A stretch of 64,000 nucleotides of DNA from assembly GCF_902825155.1 (NCBI RefSeq), contig NZ_CADEAG010000001.1:248001-312000 (forward strand), given 5' to 3'. A program made the position numbers and the translations under genes. Within the stretch, counting starts at the first letter, position 1. Each line of letters opens with the position of its first letter. Positions 18,061 to 27,222 of the stretch are shown here, piece by piece. The notes under the pieces were generated by a model that did no database searches, had not been told where the DNA came from, and worked only from the letters and a program-made list of their open reading frames with translations. This DNA is from Bartonella taylorii 8TBB. GTDB lineage: Bacteria; Pseudomonadota; Alphaproteobacteria; Rhizobiales; Rhizobiaceae.

Positions 18061-18855
18061 TTAATCCATTAACAGTTCATCATCATCAAGAGCTTCCCCG
18101 CGAACTTTCTGAAACATACCAATTAAATCATTTACATTCAAACCCTTACGCTCTTCTTGAGACACATCAAAAATCACTTTACCACCATGCAACATCAGCG
18201 TCCGATCTCCATGATCAAGGGCCTGACGCATAGAATGCGTCACCATAATAGTTGTTAATTTTTTCTCTTCAACGATTTTTTCGGTTAACCGCATCACAAA
18301 ATCAGCCATTCCTGGATCTAATGCTGAAGTGTGCTCATCAAGCAATAAAACATCCGCATGCGCTAAAGTAGCCATCACAAGACAAACTGCTTGACGTTGT
18401 CCGCCTGATAAACTGTCCATAGGATTATGGATATACGCTTCAAGACCAATACCTAATTGAGCAATTTCATCTCGGAAAAATTGCCGTTTTTCATGATTTA
18501 AGGCTGAACGCAAACCACGGCGGCTCCCTCGAAGAGCAGCAAGAGCCAAGTTTTCTTCAATTGTTAAAGAACCACAGCTTCCTATTAATGAATCCTGAAA
18601 AACACAAGCAACCCTCCCAGCGCGCTCACTTACAGATTGCCTAGAAACATTTTGTCCATTAATCACCACTTTTCCTGTCGTAGGAAGGGTTGCGCCTGCT
18701 AAAACACTAAGCAAAGTTGATTTACCAGCGCCATTTGAACCAATAATCGTAACAAAACTGCCACGATCAATCTTGAGGTTAATATCAATTAATGCCTGTT
18801 TTTCTAAAGGCGTTTGCGGTTTAAAAGTAACCCCAACATGAGAAAACTCAATCAT
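18061..18855 (-). CDS. ABC transporter ATP-binding protein
   Basis: 264 residues from ATG 18855, chosen because MIEFSHVGVTFK is the expected start and it overlaps the permease stop by 8 bp (coupling); the frame is open upstream to 18885. Walker A GSNGAGKST, the ABC signature LSGGQRQAV, Walker B DVLLLDEHTSALDP and the switch His (THSMRQ) are all present. It energises the adjacent permease. The set of genes resembles the TrpXYZ-like/COG2984 importers. Confidence 0.93.
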   Translation of the reverse strand: MIEFSHVGVTFKPQTPLEKQALIDINLKIDRGSFVTIIGSNGAGKSTLLSVLAGATLPTTGKVVINGQNVSRQSVSERAGRVACVFQDSLIGSCGSLTIEENLALAALRGSRRGLRSALNHEKRQFFRDEIAQLGIGLEAYIHNPMDSLSGGQRQAVCLVMATLAHADVLLLDEHTSALDPGMADFVMRLTEKIVEEKKLTTIMVTHSMRQALDHGDRTLMLHGGKVIFDVSQEERKGLNVNDLIGMFQKVRGEALDDDELLMD

Positions 18856-19756
18856 GTTTACGCCTCCCCAAATAGCGTGGTACAATAAGTGTTAAAACAA
18901 CCAAAAGCGCGGTGATCAATTGAAGATCGGTCGACGTATCAATACCGATCCCTTGTGCTTCAAAAGCAAACTGCACTGCAACGCGATAAAGCACAGATCC
19001 CACAATACAACTGATAATAATCCAGAAAATATTGCGCGTACGAAAGAGAGTTTCACCAATAATAACTGCTGCTAAACCGAAAACAATCGTACCAATTCCA
19101 CCGGTAATATCGGTAGCAATCGCGGTTTGAATATAAAGGGAACCTCCAAGCGCAACGCATGCATTTGAAAGACCCATACCAAAATAAATCAACGCTGACG
19201 TATGAACCCCTTGCGCCGTAGCCATCCGTGGATTAGCACCCATCGCCCTCATAGCAAGACCGATTTCACTTTCCAAAAAGCGCCAAATTAAAAATGCCAC
19301 AACTAACAATACAGCACCAACAAAAAGAGGCCGCACAAAAATATCAGACAAACCAAACAAATCATAAAAGGGTGTTAAAGCAGTATCAGCACGTGCTAAA
19401 TTAACATTAGATCCTCCCATAATCCCCATAATACGGAGATTAATCGTATAAAGCGCTGACATCGTTAAAATGGAAGCCAAAAGATTTAAAATACCAAAAT
19501 GTAAATTCAGCAAAGCTGTTAATAATCCAGCTACCATACCTGCACAAAAAGCGCATACCATAGCCGTCCATGGATTAAAACCTAAAAGAATCAAAACACC
19601 ACAAACACACGACCCGAGAAGAAAAGAACCATCGACAGTTAAATCAGGAAAATCTAAAACGCGAAACGAAAGATAAACCCCAATTGCAACAAATGCATAA
19701 ATAAGACCTAATTCTACAGCACCAGAAAACGCAAATATATTCATCCGGAAATTCAC
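18848..19756 (-). CDS. ABC transporter permease (branched-chain amino acid type)
   Basis: 302 residues with eight or more hydrophobic segments. The N-terminal LGLIYAFVAIGVYLSFRVLDFPDLTVDGSF and the MGANPRMATAQGV loop (which contacts the ATPase) match permeases of the BPD_transp_2 family that work with ABC_sub_bind receptors. It lies between the substrate-binding gene (41 bp upstream) and the ATPase gene (8-bp overlap). The substrate is not certain; related systems transport tryptophan or other aromatic compounds. Confidence 0.92.
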   Translation of the reverse strand: MNFRMNIFAFSGAVELGLIYAFVAIGVYLSFRVLDFPDLTVDGSFLLGSCVCGVLILLGFNPWTAMVCAFCAGMVAGLLTALLNLHFGILNLLASILTMSALYTINLRIMGIMGGSNVNLARADTALTPFYDLFGLSDIFVRPLFVGAVLLVVAFLIWRFLESEIGLAMRAMGANPRMATAQGVHTSALIYFGMGLSNACVALGGSLYIQTAIATDITGGIGTIVFGLAAVIIGETLFRTRNIFWIIISCIVGSVLYRVAVQFAFEAQGIGIDTSTDLQLITALLVVLTLIVPRYLGRRKHD

Positions 19757-19797
19757 TCCATGAAAACTTAATGTACTTTTATCGTGTCAATGGAAAT

Positions 19798-20775
19798 CTA
19801 CTGAATAACCTTTGTTGCACGTTCAAGAACCGCTTGTGGAATGATGATACCAGCTTTTTTAGCCGCTTTCATATCAATGCGGATATCATTATTAGCTCCC
19901 TGCACAATATCAATATCGCCGGGCTTTTCACCCTTCAAAATACGCACAACCAACTTGCCAGCATCAATTCCTACATCATAGAAATTCACGCCCTGAGTCA
20001 TAAAAGGTCCGCGTCCAATAGAGTTAGCATCGACAGTAAATAAAGGAGTGTTCGTTTCCTGTGTAACTTTTGACGCTCCCTCTAAAACAGAAAGAACCGT
20101 ATTGTCAGCGGGAATAAAAATAAGATCCACCTTACCAACTAAAGCGCGTGTCGCCGCCTGAACATCAGAAGGTTTAGACGCCGATGAAGGAATGATTTCA
20201 ATTCCCACTTTGTTCGCTGCATCTTTTAACACCTTAAGTGTTGAAACAGAATTGGCCTCAGAAGCATTATAAAGATAACCAAGTTTTTTCAAATCTGGTT
20301 TCACCTCTTGCAAAAGCTTAAGACTTTCTGCAACATCTATATGATCAGAAGCCCCCGTCACATTGCCACCAGGTTTGGTAAGCGAAGACACTATTTTCGC
20401 TCCCATAGGATCAGAAATTGCAGCAAAGACAATAGGAATTGTTTTCGTTGCCGCGAACATCGTCTGTGCTGAAGGAGTACTAATTGCAACAATTACATCA
20501 GGTTTATCACCAACAAATTTACGCGCAATTTGCGTTGCTGTAGAAATATTGCCCTGCGCTGATAAAAAAGTGAGTTCTAAATTTTCACCTTGCTTATAAC
20601 CATTTTCTGCAAGCACATCTTCCACACCTTTACGAACTGTATCTGCAGCAGGATGTGCCATAATTTGTGTAAGTGCAACTTTAACGTGTTTAACGTGATC
20701 ACCCGCTTTTGCAAAACTATTGATGATAAAAAAAGCTGCAACTGCAATCCATAATACATTTACTCTTCTCAACAT
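19798..20775 (-). CDS. ABC transporter substrate-binding protein (ABC_sub_bind family)
   Basis: 325 residues. An N-terminal signal peptide (hydrophobic 7-22, likely cleavage after AKA) exports it to the periplasm. The mature part reads VKVALTQIMAHPAADTVRKGVEDVLAENGY and later GDKPDVIVAISTPSAQTM, IPIVFAAISDPMGAKIV and NVTGASD, which are diagnostic of the PF04392/TrpX group. First gene of a transporter operon that runs into holA. It is divergent from the tRNA-Gly gene. Confidence 0.93.
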   Translation of the reverse strand: MLRRVNVLWIAVAAFFIINSFAKAGDHVKHVKVALTQIMAHPAADTVRKGVEDVLAENGYKQGENLELTFLSAQGNISTATQIARKFVGDKPDVIVAISTPSAQTMFAATKTIPIVFAAISDPMGAKIVSSLTKPGGNVTGASDHIDVAESLKLLQEVKPDLKKLGYLYNASEANSVSTLKVLKDAANKVGIEIIPSSASKPSDVQAATRALVGKVDLIFIPADNTVLSVLEGASKVTQETNTPLFTVDANSIGRGPFMTQGVNFYDVGIDAGKLVVRILKGEKPGDIDIVQGANNDIRIDMKAAKKAGIIIPQAVLERATKVIQ

Positions 20776-20971
20776 TTCACTCCGCCCCTTTTTTGCAACA
20801 ATCGATAAAGGAGATAATTTATTACTGAAGAATCTTCCAAAATCAATCTTTATTTCCCTTTTTGAAACATGAGTAAATAAATCAAACTGAAATGTTATTT
20901 TTTTGTTGCAATTCGCAAAAGCCTACGCCATACAAGCAACACTTGAAGCAAAATATGTTTCGAATCGGTGA

Positions 20972-21046
20972 GCGGGTGTAGCTCAGGGGTAGAGCACAAC
21001 CTTGCCAAGGTTGGGGTCGTGGGTTCGAATCCCATCGCCCGCTCCA
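20972..21046 (+). tRNA. tRNA-Gly (anticodon GCC)
   Basis: A complete 75-nt cloverleaf with encoded CCA. Acceptor strands GCGGGTG and CGCCCGC pair (one G-T), the D-arm is GCTC...GAGC, the anticodon loop holds GCC, and the T-arm is GTGGG-TTCGAAT-CCCAT. It decodes GGC/GGT glycine codons. Confidence 0.97.
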
Positions 21047-21348
21047 TATGAATTTTGCATTTGTTATTGTATGTAGCTTATCAGCAGATTTTGTGTATTT
21101 TGCAGCAATTTGTTTTTTTCAAAAGATTTTTAAGGGGTTCTCAAAGGGTCTTCAAAAGCCTTACAAAGTTCATTAAAACTTCTTTAAAAATTGCACATAC
21201 AGCTTTAATCTAAAGCAAAGATTTGTGATTCCATCCTTTTCATATACAGCATTCGATTTGTTGTCATAAAATAAGTAAATGCAAAATCTTTAAGAGGAAA
21301 AAACATGAAGAATACACTGTGGTTTAGCCAAAAAAGCTAACCGCTCAA

Positions 21349-21633
21349 TCAACGTGCAAGAAAATGGGTGTGCGAACGAATGAACCTAACAATATGCAAT
21401 ATTTTAGCCCATGCCATTGGGTCACAGCTTCTAAAAATTGTGTCTACAAAACCGTACAATAATAATCCAACGGCACACATATATAGTTTTTTCGCAATGC
21501 TTCAAACTGAACCTGATAAGCAAAAGTGCGCTGCAATAATCACTTCTTGCAGCTCTAGCAACTGACACAAGGGTGCAAGCATCTCTGTGCCACCTACCAC
21601 TAAATAACGATATTGCTCATCATTTTTTATCAT
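21349..21633 (-). pseudogene. Decayed reading frame downstream of the FMN reductase, possibly an SDR-like Rossmann protein
   Basis: An ATG at 21633 overlaps the end of the FMN reductase gene by 14 bp and opens a 43-codon frame to a TGA at 21502-21504. The first part, YLVVGGTEMLAPLCQLL followed by a hydrophobic strand, looks like the nucleotide-binding start of a short-chain-dehydrogenase-type Rossmann fold. After the stop the same frame is open for 50 more codons to 21349. I read this as a truncated remnant of a gene once coupled to the reductase; a functional 43-residue peptide cannot be excluded. Confidence 0.4.
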
Positions 21634-22195
21634 ACCCCCCACTCTTTTGTTTTAAAAATGTGCACATTTCATTAGCAAGCCGCTCACAACGTACCCGTAC
21701 CTCTTCACTTATGATTTTCCATGTACGACCTTCATCATCCGATGCAAAATCTTGCTTGGATGAAGCAACTTGACATTGTAGCACATAACCATAAAGCGTG
21801 CGCACCACCGACAATAAATGCTCACATGGTTGTGCGCATTTTTTAGTTGCACTACCATGTGAGATAAGCCCAACCGGTTTCTTTAAAAAAGCATCATAAG
21901 CCAAACTATCAAGAGCATTTTTTAAAACACCCGAATAAGACCCTTGATAAAGAGGACTAGCGAGTATAACACCATCAGCCGCCGCAATTGTTTTAACAAA
22001 CTGACGAACGGCAGCACTTGGATTAGACTCTACATGGTTATGATAATCTGGATCAGTAATCGGCAAAGGCTGTTCACGTAAATCAACCCAATGAAGAGAT
22101 GCACCACGCATCAATAGACAATCAGCCAAGTAGTTGGCTAAGATTCTTGTTAGCGATGGTTGACGTATAGACCCCAAAATAATAGCAATATTCAA
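21620..22195 (-). CDS. NAD(P)H-dependent FMN reductase
   Basis: 191 residues. The flavodoxin-like fold is shown by the N-terminal IILGSIRQPSLTR phosphate loop, the ADGVILASPLYQGSYSGVLKNALD block that contacts FMN, and KKPVGLISHGSA. This is the SsuE/MsuE/ArsH-like FMN_red family, which supplies reduced flavin to a partner oxygenase or acts as a quinone/azo reductase. No sulfonate monooxygenase is nearby. It begins 12 bp after the thiD stop and is likely in the same operon. Confidence 0.9.
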   Translation of the reverse strand: MNIAIILGSIRQPSLTRILANYLADCLLMRGASLHWVDLREQPLPITDPDYHNHVESNPSAAVRQFVKTIAAADGVILASPLYQGSYSGVLKNALDSLAYDAFLKKPVGLISHGSATKKCAQPCEHLLSVVRTLYGYVLQCQVASSKQDFASDDEGRTWKIISEEVRVRCERLANEMCTFLKQKSGGYDKK

Positions 22196-22207
22196 TAAGG
22201 TTCTCCT

Positions 22208-23071
22208 TTATCTTTTATCCCATAGTTCATAAAAATGGTGAAGTGGTCCCCGACCTTTCCCTACTTGCAAAACGCTTGAAGCAGATAAAGCCCCATGCAA
22301 ATAGTCTTTTGCTTGTTTAACTGCGCAAACCAAAGGCTGTGTAGGCAATAAAGCTGCAATTGCAGCTGAAATGGTACAACCTGTACCGTGATCATTGGTA
22401 GTTATGATACGTGAAGCTTCAAGCGTCACGATCCCCTCACAATCACAATAAAGGTCTGGACTAGAACAATCGTAATTTGCTGTACCCTTGCAAGCAAGAG
22501 TGCTCAAATGTCCCCCCTTCAACAAAACTGCATTACAACCTAAAGTCAAAAGCCGAGGACCATATTGGTACATAGCGTTTAACGACCATTGCACTTCACA
22601 TCCCAACAACATAGCAGCCTCAGGCAAATTAGGTGTAATAATTGTTGACATCGGCACAAGAACATCACGCATAATTTCAATTGTATCAGGCTTTAAAAGA
22701 ACATCACCACTTTTTGCGACCATAACGGGATCAAAAACAATAAAGCGCGCTTTGTGATAAGCAAGACGCTCTGCTATAATCTGCGCAATCTGAGCATTTG
22801 CTACCATACCAATTTTAACAGCATCAACATGGATATCCTCAAAAACAGAATCAATTTGATCAGCGACAAAAGAAGCATCCAACGCCTGAAAAGCACGTAC
22901 ACCTTGTGTATTTTGTGCAACAACAGCTGTAACCACACTCATACCATAGGTTTTCATGGCTGAAAAAACCTTCAAATCCGCTTGCATTCCAGCGCCACCA
23001 GAAGGATCAGTCCCCGCAATAGATAAAATCCGTGGAATAAAAAAAGTGTTTTGGCTCCCCTGCAACCTCAT
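22208..23071 (-). CDS. thiD: Hydroxymethylpyrimidine/phosphomethylpyrimidine kinase ThiD
   Basis: 287 residues, slightly longer than the usual 265-270. The ribokinase-like motifs are clear: SIAGTDPSGGAGMQADLK at the N-terminus, DAVKIGM, FVFDPVMVAKSGD, and the anion-hole motif DHGTGCTISAAIAALL. It phosphorylates HMP and HMP-P for thiamine diphosphate synthesis. No other thiamine genes and no TPP riboswitch-like sequence are visible upstream (23072-23196), which fits a salvage role. Confidence 0.95.
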   Translation of the reverse strand: MRLQGSQNTFFIPRILSIAGTDPSGGAGMQADLKVFSAMKTYGMSVVTAVVAQNTQGVRAFQALDASFVADQIDSVFEDIHVDAVKIGMVANAQIAQIIAERLAYHKARFIVFDPVMVAKSGDVLLKPDTIEIMRDVLVPMSTIITPNLPEAAMLLGCEVQWSLNAMYQYGPRLLTLGCNAVLLKGGHLSTLACKGTANYDCSSPDLYCDCEGIVTLEASRIITTNDHGTGCTISAAIAALLPTQPLVCAVKQAKDYLHGALSASSVLQVGKGRGPLHHFYELWDKR

Positions 23072-23196
23072 TAATCTGTTTTCCTCATATTTTTAAATAA
23101 CAGAAAATAGCTAAAAATAGACTTTTGAAAAAACATAAAGAAAGATGTTTTCTCGTGTAAAGTAGGTTATATATACACTCTCTTCGTAGATATAAA

Positions 23197-24003
23197 ATGG
23201 AAAATATAGTGCTTATCCTTCGTTCTCTTCTTTTTACGTTCGCTTTTTATACAACAACTTTTATACAAATGATTCTTTACGCTCCCATCTATTTTCTCAT
23301 GCCACGCAAAAAAGCGTGGATTGTGCCTAAAACATGGGCGCGCGTCACACTTTTTCTGCAAAAATATATTGCGGGTACAAACTATGAAATTGAAGGATTA
23401 GAAAATCTCCCTAAAGGAGCCTATATTATCGCTCCCAAACATCAATCTGCGTGGGAAACTTTCAGCCTTGTCCCCTATTTTGATGATCCCGCTCTCATCC
23501 TAAAGCGTGAACTGACGTGGATTCCATTTTTTGGCTGGTACATGGCAAAAACACAAATTATTCCCATAAACCGAACAACGCCCATTAAAGCTTTAAAAAC
23601 CATCATACAAAAAGCAAAAGAAAAAGCAAAACAAGGGCGCCAAATTTTGATCTTTCCCGAAGGAACACGCCGACAGCCAGGACAGGAACCAGATTATAAA
23701 TCAGGGATTATTGCTCTCTACAATGAATTGGGACTTCAAGTTGTTCCCATTGCACACAATGCTGGTTTATATTGGCCACGAGGCAATTTTCGCCGCTATC
23801 CTGGAACAATCCGTGTTCGCATTCTTCCCCCCATAGAAGCTGGTTTAAGCAAACGTGATTTTTTGGACCAACTCGTCCAAAAAACAGAAAAAGCCTGTGA
23901 TGAATTGCTCTTATTAGCAGCCCAAGATCCTAGCCCTCCACCTATGCCCCCCTACGCTGTTAAAAAGCTTCAAAAACTGAATCACTATGAATCAACAGAT
24001 TGA
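23197..24003 (+). CDS. plsC: 1-acyl-sn-glycerol-3-phosphate acyltransferase PlsC
   Basis: 268 residues. Two N-terminal hydrophobic segments (about 5-35) anchor it to the inner membrane. Acyltransferase block I is KHQSAWETF, an H-x4-E form common in this subgroup instead of H-x4-D; block II/III are PINR and LIFPEGTRRQPGQ; block IV is VVPIAHNAG. It acylates lysophosphatidic acid to phosphatidic acid. Divergent from thiD across 125 bp. The C-terminus is Pro-rich and hydrophilic. Confidence 0.93.
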   Translation: MENIVLILRSLLFTFAFYTTTFIQMILYAPIYFLMPRKKAWIVPKTWARVTLFLQKYIAGTNYEIEGLENLPKGAYIIAPKHQSAWETFSLVPYFDDPALILKRELTWIPFFGWYMAKTQIIPINRTTPIKALKTIIQKAKEKAKQGRQILIFPEGTRRQPGQEPDYKSGIIALYNELGLQVVPIAHNAGLYWPRGNFRRYPGTIRVRILPPIEAGLSKRDFLDQLVQKTEKACDELLLLAAQDPSPPPMPPYAVKKLQKLNHYESTD

Positions 24004-24071
24004 TTTATAAATAATAATTTATTGCCTCTCATATTGATTTAAAAGTACCAAATACAGGATATCTTATTTCC

Positions 24072-24118
24072 TCTTTTATAACGGATTATCAAAAAGTTTG
24101 ATTATCCATTATAAGAGA
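24072..24118. repeat. Long imperfect inverted repeat (22-bp arms, 3-nt loop)
   Basis: Arms 24072-24093 and 24097-24118 pair at 20 of 22 positions (one of them G-T) around an AAG loop. It starts 68 bp after the plsC stop. No T-run follows on the plus strand, so it is not a canonical intrinsic terminator, but it could act as a bidirectional 3'-end structure between plsC and anything transcribed from the other side. Confidence 0.7.
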
Positions 24119-24188
24119 AAGCAGAATATAGAAAAATTGAAAAAGAGGTGAATATACCTCTTATGAACGCTCTCAAATGCAAAAAAAA

Positions 24189-24365
24189 TTATAACATTGA
24201 GAGTATATAACGCCAATATACACCTGCATAAGCATAAAGATGCTGATACCAAAGACGCTTTATGTTACACTTTTCATGAGCAGTAACTAGGGTAGAAGGC
24301 AAAGTGAGATGCTTTTTTAAAGCAAGTACGTAAATGAACAGCACAATGGATGCTCCTGCAAGCAT
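24189..24365 (-). CDS. Possible small membrane-associated ORF or gene remnant (58 aa)
   Basis: From the ATG at 24365 the minus strand is open for 58 codons. The product has one hydrophobic stretch (about residues 3-17) and an aromatic, basic tail rich in Tyr and Trp. The same frame is open about 20 codons further upstream without a start, which fits the C-terminal remnant of a longer lost gene. I recognise no family, and no good ribosome-binding site is evident. It sits in an otherwise empty stretch of about 600 bp (24004-24610) that also holds the inverted repeat at 24072. Confidence 0.3.
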   Translation of the reverse strand: MLAGASIVLFIYVLALKKHLTLPSTLVTAHEKCNIKRLWYQHLYAYAGVYWRYILSML

Positions 24366-24610
24366 AATACCATCAGAGAATGTTAAACATTGTACAGCCT
24401 TCGTTAATGAAACGATATTACTCTAAAGTAATTTTGCAATTAGCAAAACCGAATTCAAGGAGAAAAATAAAGATACGCGTTGGTTTTACCCCTGAAAAAA
24501 ACTCATAGGGTATTAACTATCTGCTCTCTATAATCATGGACTCAAAAATTTTATGTACTACATTAAAATAATTCTAAATCAATGATAAGAAGGTATTGGA
24601 CTTAAACTTA

Positions 24611-25717
24611 ATGCAACGACTTGTTCATCATCTGTTTTTATCTTTCTTTTTGAGTTTGACAAGCACCCTTGCTCTAGCTCAACCCTTTATCTCTGTTGAC
24701 GTTGCAACTGGCCGCATCTTAGAGCACAATCAAGCCTTTGAACGCTGGTATCCTGCCTCCTTAACAAAATTAATGACCGCTTATGTCATTTTTCGCACCA
24801 TGAGCACAGGGGAAATTTCACCCAACAAACACATCACCATTAGCGAATATGCGGCGAAAGCTCCCGCACACCGTTCAGGTTACAAAGCTGGTTCTGTTCT
24901 CACACTTGATACAGCCTTAAGCATTACTCTGGTTAACTCCACCAATGACTTGGCTATTGCCATGAGTGAAGCGGTTGCAGGTTCAGAAGAAGCTTTTGTG
25001 CAACGAATGAATAGTGAGGCTCAACGCTTAGGAATGTTTGGAACGCATTTTTCTAATGCAAGTGGATTACCAAACCCATACAATTATTCCACAGCACGCG
25101 ATATTGCTCTTTTAGCGGTTCAAATTCGTCGAGAATTTCCTCAATATGCTCATTATTTTTCTATACCAGCCATTGATTTTGGTGACAGACGAAAAATTCA
25201 ACCCAATTCAAACAACCTCATTGGTCGTTTTAACGGCATAGACGGCATGAAAACAGGCTTTATCTGTGCCTCTGGCTTTAATCTTGTTGCCTCAGCAACC
25301 CGCAATAAACGCACGATTATTGCTGTCATTTTAGGTTCTAACAATGTGAGTGAAAGAGAAGAAAAAGCCGCACAACTGCTTGAAACAGGTTTTTTGCACC
25401 AAGGATCGTCGCAATTAACATTGGTAACACTAGAGCCCTATGGAACTAAAATAGCACAAGCGACCAACATGAAACAACAAACATGCACTCTTGAAGCCGC
25501 AAAAATGCATGCAAAATCTTATGATGATCAAGGAAATATTATCCTCACCTCACCTTTTATTACTGCTTTACCTTCTTCCACTCTTCCTTTACAAGTGCGC
25601 CTCATTTATACACCACCAACGCGTAAAGCAAAAGCAAATCCGCTAAAAAAATTCCACACTTCGTATAAAAAACAAGCAAACCATCCTATAACAAAAGCCA
25701 AAAGCCACAACCGATAA
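24611..25717 (+). CDS. D-alanyl-D-alanine carboxypeptidase (PBP5/DacF-like)
   Basis: About 368 residues. The start is uncertain: ATG 24611 begins a good signal peptide (cleavage likely after ALA), while a TTG at 24596 in the same frame lies only 2 bp after AAGAAGG. The three penicillin-binding motifs are present: SLTK (S-x-x-K), STN (S-x-N) and KTG in GMKTGF. It trims the terminal D-Ala of peptidoglycan pentapeptides in the periplasm. The C-terminus is Lys/Pro-rich instead of a clear amphipathic anchor. Its stop overlaps the next start (TAATG), so the two genes are coupled. Confidence 0.92.
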   Translation: MQRLVHHLFLSFFLSLTSTLALAQPFISVDVATGRILEHNQAFERWYPASLTKLMTAYVIFRTMSTGEISPNKHITISEYAAKAPAHRSGYKAGSVLTLDTALSITLVNSTNDLAIAMSEAVAGSEEAFVQRMNSEAQRLGMFGTHFSNASGLPNPYNYSTARDIALLAVQIRREFPQYAHYFSIPAIDFGDRRKIQPNSNNLIGRFNGIDGMKTGFICASGFNLVASATRNKRTIIAVILGSNNVSEREEKAAQLLETGFLHQGSSQLTLVTLEPYGTKIAQATNMKQQTCTLEAAKMHAKSYDDQGNIILTSPFITALPSSTLPLQVRLIYTPPTRKAKANPLKKFHTSYKKQANHPITKAKSHNR

Positions 25718-26784
25718 TGAATATCAAAACAAAACGCATCCCTCTTACGCTTATTACCGGTTTCTTAGGCTCTGGCAAAACAACTTTACTCAACCGCATG
25801 CTACGCGATCCTCTTTTGGCTGAGAGTGCTGTTATCATCAATGAATTTGGTGAAGTGAGTATTGACCATCTTCTGGTTGAAAAGGCGACAGAAGGAATTA
25901 TTGAACTCACCAATGGTTGCTTATGCTGCGATTTACGCAGTGATCTCATTGATACACTGATTGATTTGATTGATCGCGTTCATACAGGAAATATCAAACA
26001 ACTCAATCGCATTATCATTGAAACGACAGGAATAGCTGATCCAGCCCCTATTATACAAGTTCTTCTAACCCATCCTACTTTAATCCAAACAGTATCTATC
26101 GATTCTATTCTTGCAACATTTGATACATTAAGCACGCTTTCCATATTTGAGAGCTATCCTGAAATACACAAACAATTAGTACTTGCTGACAAAATTATCC
26201 TCACAAAAACAGACCTTACTGCCCCAAAAGTGCTTTTAAATACGCTCATCAACACACTCAAAGCGATTAACCCTACAGCGCAAATCATCGATGTCCATTC
26301 TGATCAATGCTGCCCAAGTGTATTAATAAATAAAATATTATGGGATGAAAAAGGAGAAAATACACAACTGAAACAGTGGCTCACGCTTGCTCCCCACAAT
26401 CACGCTCATCATTTGACCATTCGCGCTTTTTCATTAGAGTGTGAAGAACCAATGGACTATGCCACTATCGAGGCTTTTTTAGATCTCCTAAACAACCTTT
26501 ATGGCACAAAATTATTACGTATTAAAGCAATTATTGCATTACGTGATGACCCGCATCACCCACTTGTATTACACGGCGTACAGACATTCTTCCACCCACC
26601 AATAAGACTTCCAGCATGGCCAAAAGGAATCACAAAAACGCGTTTTGTCATCATTGCCGATGGTGTTGAAAAAGAAACAATACAAAAACTCCTTGATGCT
26701 TTTTTAAACAAACCAGCAATAGATACTGCAGATAAAACTGCTATATTGGATAACCCTCTGATTATTCCAGGGATGAAATTTTAA
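25717..26784 (+). CDS. CobW/COG0523 family GTP-binding metallochaperone
   Basis: 355 residues. Walker A GFLGSGKTTLLN, the family metal-binding motif CLCC in NGCLCCDLRSDL, INEFGEVSIDH, the IIIETTGIADPAP switch region and the TKTD guanine-recognition motif are all present, followed by a CobW C-terminal domain (about 225-335). Such GTPases deliver metal ions, often zinc. Stop/start overlap with the upstream carboxypeptidase suggests that the two products are made together; a zinc link to that enzyme is speculation, since it is a serine enzyme. No Zur-type site was identified. Confidence 0.92.
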   Translation: MNIKTKRIPLTLITGFLGSGKTTLLNRMLRDPLLAESAVIINEFGEVSIDHLLVEKATEGIIELTNGCLCCDLRSDLIDTLIDLIDRVHTGNIKQLNRIIIETTGIADPAPIIQVLLTHPTLIQTVSIDSILATFDTLSTLSIFESYPEIHKQLVLADKIILTKTDLTAPKVLLNTLINTLKAINPTAQIIDVHSDQCCPSVLINKILWDEKGENTQLKQWLTLAPHNHAHHLTIRAFSLECEEPMDYATIEAFLDLLNNLYGTKLLRIKAIIALRDDPHHPLVLHGVQTFFHPPIRLPAWPKGITKTRFVIIADGVEKETIQKLLDAFLNKPAIDTADKTAILDNPLIIPGMKF

Positions 26785-27222
26785 CTTCTTCACTCTTTTG
26801 AACAAAAATCTTTAATAACAATACCGTGGATTTTTGAATATGCTCCATAATATATCACCATAAACGCTAACACATCATTTTATCCCCTCCCATCACCCTA
26901 AAAAATGAAGATTCTTAATCCTCACCAATCTTTAATCAGATTGATTTCTCTTAAATGGATACTACCTGCTAACCATTTATATGATTCATTTCATAAGCTC
27001 ACCGAACAAATTCGGCTCTGAATATTCCGTTAAACTACACACTTTTATACTTGGTTAATGCAAAAAACTACAACCAGTCAGAAATGACTTTGTATTTTCA
27101 ATATGCATGAGTGTGCCTTATATCACCCATACTGAAAGACAACACTCGACATTACAGATATAAAGAATAAAGCATTCTGAAAAAAATCAAAGGGAGCTCC
27201 CATTTTACGATAAAATCGGCAT
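26785..27222. other. 438-bp region between convergent genes; nothing recognisable
   Basis: Lies between the CobW stop and the L,D-transpeptidase stop. AT-rich with no open frame of note. Short dyads only: CCGAA-CAAA-TTCGG at 27002-27015 and a 10-bp palindrome at 27192-27201, neither followed by a T-run. Confidence 0.5.

Noticed and set aside
23072-23196. Possible TPP riboswitch upstream of thiD
   Set aside because: The conserved CTGAGA and related thi-box elements are not present in the 125-bp gap.
23431-23460. PlsC active site with Glu instead of Asp (H-x4-E)
   Set aside because: KHQSxWE is the normal form in a large bacterial PlsC subgroup, so it is not an inactivating change.
27192-27201. 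10-bp palindrome GGGAGCTCCC near the L,D-transpeptidase stop
   Set aside because: No loop and no T-run; too short to be a terminator or operator with confidence.
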